From the NCBI GenBank assembly GCA_031425195.1, contig JANPIX010000009.1:62001-126000 (forward strand): a DNA stretch of 64,000 bases, written 5' to 3'. Under the pieces are notes generated by a model, which saw nothing but the letters and a program-made list of their open reading frames with translations, had not been told where the DNA came from and did not search any database. Positions 53,185 through 61,914 of the stretch are shown here, piece after piece. The DNA is from JANPIX01 sp031425195. Its GTDB lineage: Bacteria > Pseudomonadota > Alphaproteobacteria > Rhodobacterales > Rhodobacteraceae. The translations under genes and the position numbers were made by a program. Each line of letters opens with the position of its first letter. Position 1 is the first letter of the stretch.

Positions 53185-53739
53185 GTTTTTTGCCTATTGT
53201 CCACCGAAATCCTAAGTGATTGCTGGTTTATCACCTGATATCGCCTCGTTTCCCTAGCGAAATGCCACCCATGTCGCGTGGCGCGCTCCTCGATCTAAAT
53301 GGGGCAAGCTGCATGTTGTCGGTCTGACAATCGTTGTTCCCCACCATACGCTTTACCTCAAGCGCCGGGTTCCGAAGCGGTTCGCTGGCGTTGAACCGCG
53401 CGACGCGTTGTAGACCGGTATTGCGACCGGGGCGCGAGCCATGGCTGGCGTGGCACAGATGCCGGCGTCGTAGAAAGCCCTTGTTGCCGGCGACAGCGAC
53501 GACGCGGCAGAGAGGTATCGGGCGGCGCACGACATGCCGACATCAACAACATATGACTCTCACGCATCGAACGCGGCGTCGGGCGCAGAGCAGTGGTTCG
53601 TTTCAATGCTGCTCTATCGGCCAATATGCGGTTGCAGGTGGGAGCACTGAGGCGCCGCCGCACAATGGAAAAGGTATGCAACTCAACTGGAGTATCGTAT
53701 CTTTGAGCGACTATTGGGCGCAAACTTGATGTAAACAGA
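53185..53739. other. 555-bp region beyond attR, no intact gene
   Basis: Short frames on both strands (for example 53231-53530 on minus) have Arg-rich, unrecognisable products with poor starts. Composition is less GC-rich in parts than the core genome. It may hold decayed remains of an older insertion, but I cannot name any. Confidence 0.4.
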
Positions 53740-54255
53740 ATGCAGCACACCCCGAACAGAGACAGCTCTCCCTTCCGGACGACAGGACCGATCTCCTTAC
53801 CGGAAGAGGTGATGGGTTTCATCCAAAGCGGTGTAAGTATCATCGTCGGAGTAGTGGGGCCGGATGGTCGCGCGCGGGCCGGGCGGGCGCTCGCGACACG
53901 GGTTGTTGCCGATGGCGTCATTCGATTGATGTATCCGAACGAAGGGAATGACGCGATCACTGCATCGGCACAGGAAGGTGGCCCAATTGCAGCCACGTTC
54001 AGCGCGCCGATGTCTCATCGAACGATACAATTGAAGGCCGGGTCAAGTTTCACAGCACAATTGGAGCACGAAGACCGAGTCTGCGTCGATCACCAGATGG
54101 ATGCCTTTGCATCCGTCTTAAGCATGCTGGGTTTCCCGCCATACTTTTTGAAAGCGTTTTGTGACAACCGGTCCCAAAGCATCAGCGTGTTGTGTTTTGT
54201 ACCGCAGTTTGCGTTTGAACAGACGCCGGGACCAGGCGCGGGAAGTGAACTGTGA
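53740..54255 (+). CDS. Putative pyridoxamine 5'-phosphate oxidase-fold protein
   Basis: A 171-residue protein. IQSGVSIIVGVVGPDGRARA and the strand-rich middle (IRLMYPNEGNDAI, PIAATFSAPMSHRTIQLKG-like segments) resemble the split-barrel FMN-binding fold, but no FMN ligand pattern is certain. The ATG lacks a clear ribosome binding site; a later start at MGFIQSG is possible. Its stop overlaps the GTG start of the next gene, which begins with a clearer version of the same fold, so the two probably work together. Confidence 0.6.
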   Translation: MQHTPNRDSSPFRTTGPISLPEEVMGFIQSGVSIIVGVVGPDGRARAGRALATRVVADGVIRLMYPNEGNDAITASAQEGGPIAATFSAPMSHRTIQLKAGSSFTAQLEHEDRVCVDHQMDAFASVLSMLGFPPYFLKAFCDNRSQSISVLCFVPQFAFEQTPGPGAGSEL

Positions 54256-55622
54256 TCGAACATGGCTTGGGCCCGGGGCACGGAGACGGATCGGCCCCGA
54301 CACTCGATGCATTGCGCGACTGCTTTGAAGGGACAGTTCCCGCTGTGCTGGCGACTGTCGATCCCAGCGGCATGCCGAACGTGTCGTATATCAGCCAGAT
54401 CCATTATGTCGATTCCGACCGGGTCGCCCTGAGCTATCAGTTCTTCAACAAGACGCGGCGCAACATCCTGTCCACACGCACCGCCGCCGTCGAGGTTGTC
54501 GATCCCCTGACCACTGCCTTCTATCAACTCGATCTGGATTTCGAAGGGACACAGACTGAAGGCCCCTTGTTCGAGTCCATGAAGGCGCGGTTGGCAGGGA
54601 TCGCCTCGCATACGGGGATGGCCGGGGTCTTTCGTCTTATGGGGGCTGATGTCTTTCGAGTACGGGCGATCCGGCAGGTCGTGCCCCCAAAGGTCGCGCG
54701 TGCGGTGCCTCAGGTCGCCGCCCTTCCCGCATTGCGACGGGTGCTGGCAGATATGGCGCGGGCGGGAACGCTGGGTGACCTTTACGATCGGACATTGGAT
54801 TCCATCGCCCGGCATCTGGGAATTACCAACCTGATGATCCTTGTTCCTGATGACACCCGTTTCGCGCTGGATGCTGTGGCGACTTGGGGCTATCCCGCGT
54901 CCGGCATCGGGTCTGAGGTGCGTCTTGGGGATGGCGTGATCGGCGTGGCCGCGCGCGAGAAGGTGGCGATACGGATCGACCACATGTCGACCGAATATCT
55001 GTATGGCAGTGTTGTGGGCGATCGTCTGCTGGCCGATGCCGGGCCAGATGCGCCCGACGTTCCTGGGATCGCGTTTCCCGGCCTCACCCGGCCAGAAAGC
55101 CAGATTGCCCTGCCGATCACTTGGCAGGGCCTGCTCGCCGGTGTGCTGTTTGCGGAAAGCCCCCTGCCCATGCGGTTCACACATGAAGAAGAGAACACGC
55201 TGGCCTGCATCGCGGCGGCGCTGGCGGCTTATGCGGCGGCCCTGAATGCTGAAGACGATGCCGAAGAACACCACGCGCCTACCCAGGCCGCCGCCTTTGA
55301 CGCAACCCTTGCGATCCGCCATTTCGCGGCTGATGACAGCATCTTTGCTGATGGCGACTATCTGATCAAAGGGGTTGCCGGCGCGATCTTGTGGAAGCTT
55401 GTCCGCGCACATGTGAAAACCGGTGCGAGTGAATTCACCAACCGCGAGCTGCGGCTGTCGGCCGAACTGCGGCTGCCCTCGCATGCCGAAAACCTTGAGG
55501 CCCGGCTTGTCCTGCTGGAACGGCGCCTGCGGGAAAAGGCGCTGCCCATACAGATCGAAAAAACCGGACGCGGCCGGTTCCGTCTTGCCGTGAATGCAAG
55601 ACTAGCGCTGTACGACGTGTAA
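54252..55622 (+). CDS. PPOX-GAF-winged-helix protein, likely a sensor/regulator
   Basis: A 456-residue protein with a GTG start overlapping the previous stop (GTGA). Residues about 20-110 form a PPOX-like split barrel (VPAVLATVDPSGMPNVSYIS). Residues about 170-320 resemble a GAF domain (LGDLYDRTLDSIARHLGI, ending in PITWQGLLAGVLFAES). The last 100 residues (YLIKGVAGAILWKLVRAH, FTNRELRL, KTGRGRFRLAV) look like an OmpR-type winged helix. This suggests a regulator that senses flavin, redox state or a small ligand. The target is unknown. Confidence 0.72.
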   Translation: MIEHGLGPGHGDGSAPTLDALRDCFEGTVPAVLATVDPSGMPNVSYISQIHYVDSDRVALSYQFFNKTRRNILSTRTAAVEVVDPLTTAFYQLDLDFEGTQTEGPLFESMKARLAGIASHTGMAGVFRLMGADVFRVRAIRQVVPPKVARAVPQVAALPALRRVLADMARAGTLGDLYDRTLDSIARHLGITNLMILVPDDTRFALDAVATWGYPASGIGSEVRLGDGVIGVAAREKVAIRIDHMSTEYLYGSVVGDRLLADAGPDAPDVPGIAFPGLTRPESQIALPITWQGLLAGVLFAESPLPMRFTHEEENTLACIAAALAAYAAALNAEDDAEEHHAPTQAAAFDATLAIRHFAADDSIFADGDYLIKGVAGAILWKLVRAHVKTGASEFTNRELRLSAELRLPSHAENLEARLVLLERRLREKALPIQIEKTGRGRFRLAVNARLALYDV

Positions 55623-55982
55623 TCCGGATCACGTCACATCAGGGGCACTGCTTAAGAAGTTTTTAGCATTTTGCGAGGAAACACTTAGCGAGCGATTCGC
55701 AGCAACGCGCAGTAAGTGTGCGCTCGTTCACAAGTACAGCGCATCGCGAATGGCAGATGGCCAGATGGGGGACGTTCCCACAGACTGCTGCCTTCGCTCC
55801 CAACATCCTGTCCCCGCAACGCGGACATGGGCAAGCATGATCTGACCCCCCATCGGGGGGCATCAGCACATGCGGGCATTGCGCCGGGCTTGTGGGCCTG
55901 CGGCCGACAGACGGCTGCAGTTTAGCCCCGCCTGTCCGCTGTGGAGCGGCCGGCAAATTTTTGGAAAACAAAGGACAGAACC
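55623..55982. other. 360-bp intergenic region
   Basis: No gene with a convincing start was seen. A CCCCC/GGGGG dyad lies near 55847-55860, without a T run. The promoter of the FAD oxidoreductase gene should be here but no clear -35/-10 pair was found. Confidence 0.4.
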
Positions 55983-57392
55983 ATGCATATTGAAGAGCTT
56001 CGCATTCAGATCAGCGGCCAAGTCATCGCTGAGGGAGAGGTGGGTTTCACCGCCGCACGCGAGGAGCTTGTCTGGAACGGCCGCAAGCCGCAGGCAACTC
56101 CTCGCGTGATCGTCAAGGCGGCGACAACCGCCGATGTTCAGGCCGCTGTGCGCTATGCGGTCGCAAATGGCTATCGTGCTTCGGCGCGGTCCAGCGGCCA
56201 TAACTGGTCCGGCATCGCCCTGCAGGATGGGGTCGCAATCGATCTTGGCGCGCTGAACCACATCACTGTCGACCGGTTGGCCCGCATCGCCGAAGTGGGG
56301 CCAGCGGCAAAGAACTTGACACTGTCTGTGGCGCTGACGGCGAACGGGCTGGCCTTTCCCGTGGGCCATTGTGGGGATGTGGCAATGGGCGGCTACCTGC
56401 TGGGCGGCGGTTTTGGCTGGAACGAGGGCACCTGGGGCGCGGCCTGCCACCTGATCGACCGGGCCGAGGTCGTGCTTGCCGACGGGCGTATGGTGATGGT
56501 CAGCGAAACTGAGTTTCCCGATATCTTCTGGGCACTTCGCGGGGCGGGTCCTTTGTTTTTCGGCATCGTGACCCGCTATTGGCTCCGGCTCATGCCACTG
56601 CCGCCGGCGATGGCTGTCGCGACCTGGACCTATCCGCTGGCACAAGTGGCCGACGTGACCGCCAGCCTGAAGCGTCTGGCCAACGTTTTGCCCAGCTTTG
56701 CCGAAGTGTCCCTGTCGCTTGCCGCCGCTCCGCCTGCCGCGGGCATGGGTGACGCCAAGTTCGCCACGGTGATCCTGACGGTCTATGGCGGGTCGATGAT
56801 CGATGTCACCGGTCTGGCCATGAATGTGGGGCACATCCTGCCCAACGGGCCCTTGGTCCACACGCCAGTGACCCCGATCGACTTTGCCAAGCTCTACGCA
56901 CTCGTCGACCAAAGCTTCCCGGACGGTGGTCGCTACGGTGTTGATTGCCTGTGGAGCGAGGATGCCGACACAACCTTTGCCGGGCTTGCCGACATGATCG
57001 CAACGGCGCCCTCGGGCAGGTCAAACGCCATCGGAGTTATCTACGGCCGGAACTCGGCTCTTCATCGGCATTTGCCGGACGCGGCGCTGTCGAAGATCGG
57101 CTCTGTCTGCGGAATCATGCACGGCACTTGGGAATCCCCTGACGAAGACGCTGCGAACCTGGCGTGGCTGCGCTCTGGCATGGACGGGCTCGATCCGGTG
57201 ACCACAGGTCGCTACGTTGGTCATGCCGACCTCGCACGTCCCGGCCGGATGGATGCCTGCCACAGTGCCACGGCGCGCCAGCGGATCAATGACCTTGCTG
57301 CAACCTTCGATCCCAAAGGGGTGTTTTCGGGTCGCCATCTGCGGGAACCCGTGACCGACATGAAACACCCTGCCGCAGTTGCTGCAGAATGA
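55983..57392 (+). CDS. FAD-linked oxidoreductase of the berberine-bridge type (bicovalent FAD)
   Basis: A 469-residue protein with a PCMH-type FAD domain and a C-terminal BBE-like domain. H73 in RSSGHNWSG and C130 in PVGHCGDVAMGGYLLGGGFG stand where bicovalently flavinylated oxidases attach FAD. Family members oxidise sugars, alcohols or other secondary metabolites. There is no signal peptide. The start at 55983 follows AAAGGAC. A periplasmic cytochrome c is encoded 22 bases later, which hints at a dehydrogenase passing electrons to the cytochrome, but the two proteins would need to be in the same compartment. Confidence 0.85.
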   Translation: MHIEELRIQISGQVIAEGEVGFTAAREELVWNGRKPQATPRVIVKAATTADVQAAVRYAVANGYRASARSSGHNWSGIALQDGVAIDLGALNHITVDRLARIAEVGPAAKNLTLSVALTANGLAFPVGHCGDVAMGGYLLGGGFGWNEGTWGAACHLIDRAEVVLADGRMVMVSETEFPDIFWALRGAGPLFFGIVTRYWLRLMPLPPAMAVATWTYPLAQVADVTASLKRLANVLPSFAEVSLSLAAAPPAAGMGDAKFATVILTVYGGSMIDVTGLAMNVGHILPNGPLVHTPVTPIDFAKLYALVDQSFPDGGRYGVDCLWSEDADTTFAGLADMIATAPSGRSNAIGVIYGRNSALHRHLPDAALSKIGSVCGIMHGTWESPDEDAANLAWLRSGMDGLDPVTTGRYVGHADLARPGRMDACHSATARQRINDLAATFDPKGVFSGRHLREPVTDMKHPAAVAAE

Positions 57393-57414
57393 CCGGGCAA
57401 TGCAGGAAACTGAT

Positions 57415-57960
57415 ATGAACATGAACTGGAAAATCATTCCCATACCCACCCGTCGATCCCATCACGCGATTGCCCTGCTTGCCACGGCCGGCGCGTTGGC
57501 GACGGCCCCATCCGGGTCGGCACAGGCCGATGAGGCGCAGGTTGAACGTGGTCGGTATCTGGCGCAGATCGCCGGCTGCGGGGATTGCCACACACCGGGC
57601 CATTTTCTAGGCAATCCTGACATGAGCCGATTTCTTGGCGGGTCAGATGTGGGGTTTGAAGTGCCGGGCTTTGGCAGTGTCTATGGGCCAAACCTTACCC
57701 CGGATGACGAAACAGGGCTTGGCATCTGGACCCCGGATCAGATTGTCGCAGCGATCCGTACCGGCGTGACGCCAGAGGGGCGGGTGCTTTTGCCCGTGAT
57801 GCCTTGGCCAAACCTTGCTGCCTTAAGCGACGAGGATGCCTATGCCATCGCAGCATTTCTTCAGTCGCTGGATCCGGTGTCACATGATGTGCCGGGGCCG
57901 ATTCCCGAAGGCGACCCTGCACCATCCTTTGTGATGCGGGTAATCCCGCCAGGCGGATAA
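57415..57960 (+). CDS. Periplasmic monoheme c-type cytochrome
   Basis: A 181-residue protein with a signal peptide (TRRSHHAIALLATAGALA, cleaved near SAQA-DE), heme motif C55-G-D-C58-H59 and a probable axial Met129 in LLPVMPWPNL. The sequence resembles the cytochrome subunits of alcohol and aldehyde dehydrogenases. The start at 57415 follows AGGAAA; an earlier in-frame ATG at 57400 is less likely. It probably accepts electrons from the FAD protein encoded just upstream. Confidence 0.88.
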   Translation: MNMNWKIIPIPTRRSHHAIALLATAGALATAPSGSAQADEAQVERGRYLAQIAGCGDCHTPGHFLGNPDMSRFLGGSDVGFEVPGFGSVYGPNLTPDDETGLGIWTPDQIVAAIRTGVTPEGRVLLPVMPWPNLAALSDEDAYAIAAFLQSLDPVSHDVPGPIPEGDPAPSFVMRVIPPGG

Positions 57961-57967
57961 TTGAAAG

Positions 57968-58002
57968 GGCCGTCCTCTTGCATTGGTCGCAAGAGGGCGG
58001 CC
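57968..58002. terminator. 14-bp hairpin after the cytochrome gene
   Basis: Arms GGCCGTCCTCTTGC and GCAAGAGGGCGGCC pair with one G-U and a seven-base loop. No T run follows, so it may act as a barrier or RNA-stabilising hairpin. It begins eight bases after the cytochrome stop; the rest of the region to 58259 shows no gene. Confidence 0.6.
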
Positions 58003-58259
58003 TGCGTGTCGGGGCCACATCCCGTACCGGCACCCACCCTTTTTGGCTTTCGCCGAAATACCCTTGCCTTGGGTGGTCGGCGCTTGTTCACGGCCATCTC
58101 GCCGAACGTCTGATAATGGCGGGGAACGAGGCGATCAGGAACAAGGGTGATTGACGCGTTGTCAGGTTCATTTTGCAGCGCCCCCTGCCGGGGACGGTCA
58201 CAAAGACAATGCGCAAATTCCAGTGACAGGCGCTTGACGGCTTGGCGGCGAAAGGCCGG

Positions 58260-58715
58260 TCATTCAGCGGTCAGCACTGCCTCGATCCTGCCAAACACCT
58301 CGTCCAGGCCGTCGGTAAAGCCGTCTGCAATCGCAGAGGCCCGCGCGCCGGCATCGGCATAGCGCATCAGATAGGTCATGCGGGTACCGGTTCCACGAGC
58401 GACGAGGTCGATCGTGACTTCGACCCGATATGCCGGGTCTTTGCTGAAATGCTGAACTTGGGTCATGTGACGTGGGGCATCAACCTTCAGGATCGGCCCA
58501 TAGAATGTGAATTGGTCAAATTCATAGCGAAACGATCCACCCGGACGCACGTCCATCTCGCAGCGCTGCGATGACATCCACAGGGGAATCAACTCAGGCT
58601 CAGTCAACGCCCGCCAGACGCGGGCCGGTGGGTGGGTAAAATTGCGCCGGACGATGACATCGGTCTCTCCATCGAGGACCAGCTGCAATATTGGGGCGTC
58701 GGAGGAATTGTCCAC
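58260..58715 (-). CDS. SRPBCC (AHSA1-like) protein
   Basis: A 151-residue protein with a GTG start after GAAAGG. VIVRRNFTHPPARVWRALTEPELIPLWM is the usual start of AHSA1-type SRPBCC proteins (core: THPPARVWRALTEPE), and VTIDLVARGTGTRMTY is the ligand-cavity strand region. These often form an operon with an ArsR regulator and a DoxX protein, as here, and bind hydrophobic ligands. The physiological role is unknown. Confidence 0.88.
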   Translation of the reverse strand: MDNSSDAPILQLVLDGETDVIVRRNFTHPPARVWRALTEPELIPLWMSSQRCEMDVRPGGSFRYEFDQFTFYGPILKVDAPRHMTQVQHFSKDPAYRVEVTIDLVARGTGTRMTYLMRYADAGARASAIADGFTDGLDEVFGRIEAVLTAE

Positions 58716-58779
58716 GAAATTTTCCTTTCAGGGGGGATGGGTCAGATGCGGTTGGGCTGTCAGTGAAGGCCCTGGCCTT

Positions 58780-59169
58780 TCACGCCAAAAGGACGGGGGC
58801 ATTGGGTGAAGCAACCTTTCGACCGGCATTTTGAGTCAGAAAGGAAACGGCCAGTAACATGAGCCCCAGCACACCCGGAACAAACCCGCCATCACCCGCA
58901 TTCACATGCGCCGAAATGGCCAGCAGCAGATGATAGAAGATGCCCGCATAAGCCAGATCGCTGAGCCAGACAGAGACGCGGGACAGGATTGCGATCGCCG
59001 CAGCAGGCTTGGCCACAATCAGCAGGTTGATCAGGTACGCAGGATAGCCGAACCAGGCAAACCCCTCCTCGACCATGGGCCTTTGCGTGACATATGAAAA
59101 AGCTGCTGCCAGATAGAAGGCGCAAAGCAGCCCAGTGCTGGCCCAGTAGATGGTTTTTCCCCACGTCAT
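58780..59169 (-). CDS. DoxX-like membrane protein
   Basis: A 129-residue protein with four hydrophobic segments (starting KTIYWASTGLLCAFYLAAA) and the sequence EGFAWFGYPAYLINLLIVAK, typical of small DoxX-family proteins. AGGA precedes the ATG. It is the middle gene of the ArsR-DoxX-AHSA1 group. Function is unknown; some DoxX relatives act in redox or stress responses. Confidence 0.85.
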   Translation of the reverse strand: MTWGKTIYWASTGLLCAFYLAAAFSYVTQRPMVEEGFAWFGYPAYLINLLIVAKPAAAIAILSRVSVWLSDLAYAGIFYHLLLAISAHVNAGDGGFVPGVLGLMLLAVSFLTQNAGRKVASPNAPVLLA

Positions 59170-59257
59170 CGATTCCTGCCTCTTGTTTCAGCGCCGCCGC
59201 TGTGCTGCGCGGCAATGTCCTGCGTGCCCTGATGGCGGGCATGTTGGGTGTCGACCC

Positions 59258-59620
59258 TCATGGATTGCCTTTGCCCCGCTTGGTATCGATGGGCTCCGCT
59301 AGCTCGTCCGGCAGCTCGTCAAGCACCGCATCGAGCCGTTGGAATTGCCCCTCCCACAGTGCGCGGTATTGGCCAAGCCAGTCCCAAAGCGCCTGGACAG
59401 CATCCGGTTTCAGGCGGCGAGGGCGGGCGGTCCCGTCGACACGAGTTTCAATCAGGCCCGCCGACTCCAAGACCTTCAGGTGGTGGCTGATCGCTGGCTG
59501 GCTGATAGCAAAGGGGCGAGAGAGATCCTGCACAGTCGCCTCGCCCAAAGCCAGTCGCGCCACGATGGCGCGGCGGGTTGGGTCTGCAAGGGCCGTGAAG
59601 CATTGGTCAAGGCTTGTCAT
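59258..59620 (-). CDS. ArsR-family transcriptional regulator
   Basis: About 120 residues. LADPTRRAIVARLALGEATVQ and ISQPAISHHLKVLESAGLIE form the typical ArsR winged helix. No metal-binding CxC is seen, so it belongs to the non-metal group that controls AHSA1/DoxX operons. The start at 59620 is preferred, but an ATG at 59629, only six bases from a TATAAT box, would give a leaderless message. An AT-rich inverted repeat just upstream is the likely operator. Confidence 0.9.
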   Translation of the reverse strand: MTSLDQCFTALADPTRRAIVARLALGEATVQDLSRPFAISQPAISHHLKVLESAGLIETRVDGTARPRRLKPDAVQALWDWLGQYRALWEGQFQRLDAVLDELPDELAEPIDTKRGKGNP

Positions 59621-59631
59621 GGTAAGCATCC

Positions 59632-59657
59632 ATTATATAAGAATTTATTTATATAAT
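59632..59657. promoter_or_regulatory. AT-rich inverted repeat, probable ArsR operator and promoter
   Basis: Arms ATTATATAA and TTATATAAT are perfect complements separated by eight bases. On the minus strand TATAAT within the arm is a good -10 box, so a bound ArsR dimer would cover the promoter. Confidence 0.7.
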
Positions 59658-59821
59658 GATTCTTTAATTTATGCAAGCATCAAACCCAAGCGGGATTGGA
59701 TCAGCAATAACGTCTGCTCTGCGGCGATAACGGCGTTGGATAAAGCCGGGTAAAGCCCCCGACGCCCAAGGCCTCGCAGCCAGTCTCAAACGGACCGGGC
59801 CATCGAAATTGAACTTTCACA

Positions 59822-59843
59822 CGCCCGCCCCTTCGTGCGGGCG
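59822..59843 (-). terminator. Hairpin after the Hsp70-like gene
   Basis: Arms CGCCCGC and GCGGGCG with an eight-base loop, 29 bases after the Hsp70-like stop. No T run on either side, so only a weak terminator candidate. Confidence 0.4.
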
Positions 59844-59871
59844 CAGGCATTTGTAACCACCTCGGCTGTTT

Positions 59872-61125
59872 CTATCTCCCGTCCCCTGCAGCGATGGAAA
59901 GCCCGTCTGCAACTGCCGTGAAGACCTCGCTGTAAGAGTGAACGGCCTGTGGAAACTGGTTCTTCATGGTCTGCGAGACCAACGCCATCAGGCTCGAGCC
60001 TCCGACATAGACCACTTTGTCGACGCAAGCGACATCAAGGCCAGCAAGCCGCAGCGTTTCGCGGGCACCCGATGCCAGCGCATCGGCATAGCGGGCAAGA
60101 CTTTCTGTCAAGGCATCTGCCGACAGGGGAAGGACAAGTCCGGGTTCGATCCGCTCCAATCGAATCGAAGCCTTCTCTGCCCCGCCATTTGCCGCGATCT
60201 TGCCCCGCTCCACGGCAAAGCTCAGGTCATGTCCCAATTCGAACTCCAGAACCTTCGCCAAGCGGGCCAGCTTTTCCGGTTGATGGGCCAGCCGCACCAT
60301 GTCGGCGGCCAGCCGACGGTTCTGCGGCGTATAGAGGAACGCGATCTTCTCCCAAGTCGCCAGATCGTTGAAGATGTGGTTCGGAGTGGGAGTACTGCCG
60401 GAACCAAGGGCCTTGCGCAGCTCGGTTCCCTTGCCCAGATGCGGCATGACCCAGTCGATGCTGATGGCGCGGTCGAAATCCGTACCGCCGATGCGGACCC
60501 CGTGATTGGCCAAGATCGTCACCCCATTGCCGCCAGAGCGGAACAGCGAAAAATCGGACGTTCCACCACCGACGTCGACGATCAATCCGGTCACACCCTT
60601 TTCCCCTCGCGCGCCGCTGGCAATGGCAGCCGCCTGCGGTTCAGGCATGAACTCCACGTCGCGGAAGCCGGCCGCCAGGTAGCAGGCGCGCAAATCCGCC
60701 TCGGCGGCGGCTTCTCGGGGGTCGCCCGCGCCATGAAACACCACTGGCCGTCCCGACAAGACGCGATCGAATCTCACTCCGGCCTCTGCCTCTGCCCGCG
60801 TCTTCACTTGGGCAAGGAAACGGGCGATGATTTCGACGAAGGTTACCTGCTCGTTGAGAAGTTGGCGGCGCTCATGCATGAGGGGCGTGCCCAAAATGCG
60901 CTTGAGCGCCCTCATAAAGCGCCCCTCCGCGCCATGGAGCAGCGCCTGATTTGCGGGTTCGCCGATCAGCATCCTGCGCGTGTCGAAGTCAAAGAAGAAG
61001 GTTGTCGGGATCGTGGTTTCACCCGGCGCAAAGGAGATAAGGCGGGGGCGGCCCTCCTGAAGATAGCCAGCAGCGGTGTTGGACGTGCCAAAGTCCACCC
61101 CAAGCCCAGGTGCCAGTTGCGCCAT
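59872..61125 (-). CDS. Hsp70-like ATPase without substrate-binding domain (YegD-type)
   Basis: A 417-residue protein with the actin-like ATPase fold: phosphate-1 VDFGTSNTAAGYL, phosphate-2 IVDVGGGTSDFSLF and the adenosine motif VVYVGGSSLMALV. It ends soon after this motif, so the C-terminal peptide-binding domain of DnaK is absent, as in YegD-like proteins. Its role is unknown. The second ATG at 61125 has AAGGA eight bases upstream; an ATG two codons earlier is also possible. Confidence 0.88.
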   Translation of the reverse strand: MAQLAPGLGVDFGTSNTAAGYLQEGRPRLISFAPGETTIPTTFFFDFDTRRMLIGEPANQALLHGAEGRFMRALKRILGTPLMHERRQLLNEQVTFVEIIARFLAQVKTRAEAEAGVRFDRVLSGRPVVFHGAGDPREAAAEADLRACYLAAGFRDVEFMPEPQAAAIASGARGEKGVTGLIVDVGGGTSDFSLFRSGGNGVTILANHGVRIGGTDFDRAISIDWVMPHLGKGTELRKALGSGSTPTPNHIFNDLATWEKIAFLYTPQNRRLAADMVRLAHQPEKLARLAKVLEFELGHDLSFAVERGKIAANGGAEKASIRLERIEPGLVLPLSADALTESLARYADALASGARETLRLAGLDVACVDKVVYVGGSSLMALVSQTMKNQFPQAVHSYSEVFTAVADGLSIAAGDGR

Positions 61126-61289
61126 GCTCATGTTCCTTGTGCCCTGCAGGGCCAGCGTCAGTAGGCGGGGCGCTAAGGGGTGTCAAGCAAGTGGTGTGGG
61201 TTTGCGCGTGACGGGGCTGGGCCCGATCTTCGGCGGGCGATCGGTAATCGCGCGCCCGTCCGCCGGAAGTGGTGGTTCCTGAACAAAGA

Positions 61290-61311
61290 CGGGGGCCAAC
61301 TTGCCCCCGTA
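61290..61311 (-). terminator. Probable terminator after the YidB-like gene
   Basis: Arms ACGGGGGC and GCCCCCGT with a six-base loop, about 34 bases after the YidB-like stop. On the minus strand CTTTGTTC follows, a partial T tract. Confidence 0.55.
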
Positions 61312-61344
61312 GCATTGATTGCGGATCAGATTGACAATGGCGGG

Positions 61345-61881
61345 TCAGATTGACCGGGGCTCTTGCATCGTCAATGGCGGGAACTGCCCGTCCGGCGTCG
61401 CCTGGTCTACGGCGTCGGGCAAAGTTTGGCTCAGCCGCGTCAACAGCTCGCTGCGGGAAAGGCCGGTCTTTTCGACCAGTTCGGCAATGGTTTCGTCGTC
61501 CAGCGACTGCTCCAGCTCATCGGCGCCGATACTTTCGTTCTGACCCGAGCTGACCCAGCTTTGCGCCTTTGTCTGATGCCCGGCGTTGGTGAAGCGATCC
61601 ATCAACTCGGACAGACCAGACATCATGCCGCCAGAGGCAAGTCCGCCACCACCCGCTCCAGTAAGGCCACCTTCCGAACGACCGCCGGTCAGGTTGTCTG
61701 CAGCGTCACGCAATTTGTCGAGAAAACCACCCTCTTGCCCGCTGCGTCCACCAGTTGGATCGCTGTTCTGATCATCGCTTGCATGGGGGTTGAGCATCGC
61801 GCCCAGTCTATCGCGGTTCTGGTAGCCGGCGACGGCCAGCATCCCCAGAAGTGCGACCATGGATGGACTGCCTTTGGCCAT
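61345..61881 (-). CDS. YidB/DUF937-like protein
   Basis: A 178-residue protein. The middle is Gly-rich low complexity. The C-terminal half (QTKAQSWVSSGQNESI, LEQSLDDETIAELVEKTGLS) matches YidB/DUF937 proteins. A short hydrophobic segment (MVALLGMLAVAGY) is near the N-terminus. AAAGGACC precedes the ATG. Function is unknown; it is next to a stress-type membrane protein gene on the same strand. Confidence 0.85.
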   Translation of the reverse strand: MAKGSPSMVALLGMLAVAGYQNRDRLGAMLNPHASDDQNSDPTGGRSGQEGGFLDKLRDAADNLTGGRSEGGLTGAGGGGLASGGMMSGLSELMDRFTNAGHQTKAQSWVSSGQNESIGADELEQSLDDETIAELVEKTGLSRSELLTRLSQTLPDAVDQATPDGQFPPLTMQEPRSI

Positions 61882-61914
61882 AAGATTGGTCCTTTCTTTT
61901 CAGTTTTCAAATGA

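Noticed and set aside
53358..53996. A 212-codon minus-strand frame across the 5' part of the PPOX-fold gene
   Set aside because: Composition is Ser/Arg/Pro-rich without motifs, and the plus strand holds a better gene coupled to the next one.
55846..55861. CCCCC/GGGGG dyad as a terminator
   Set aside because: No T run follows on either strand and the position does not match the end of a gene.
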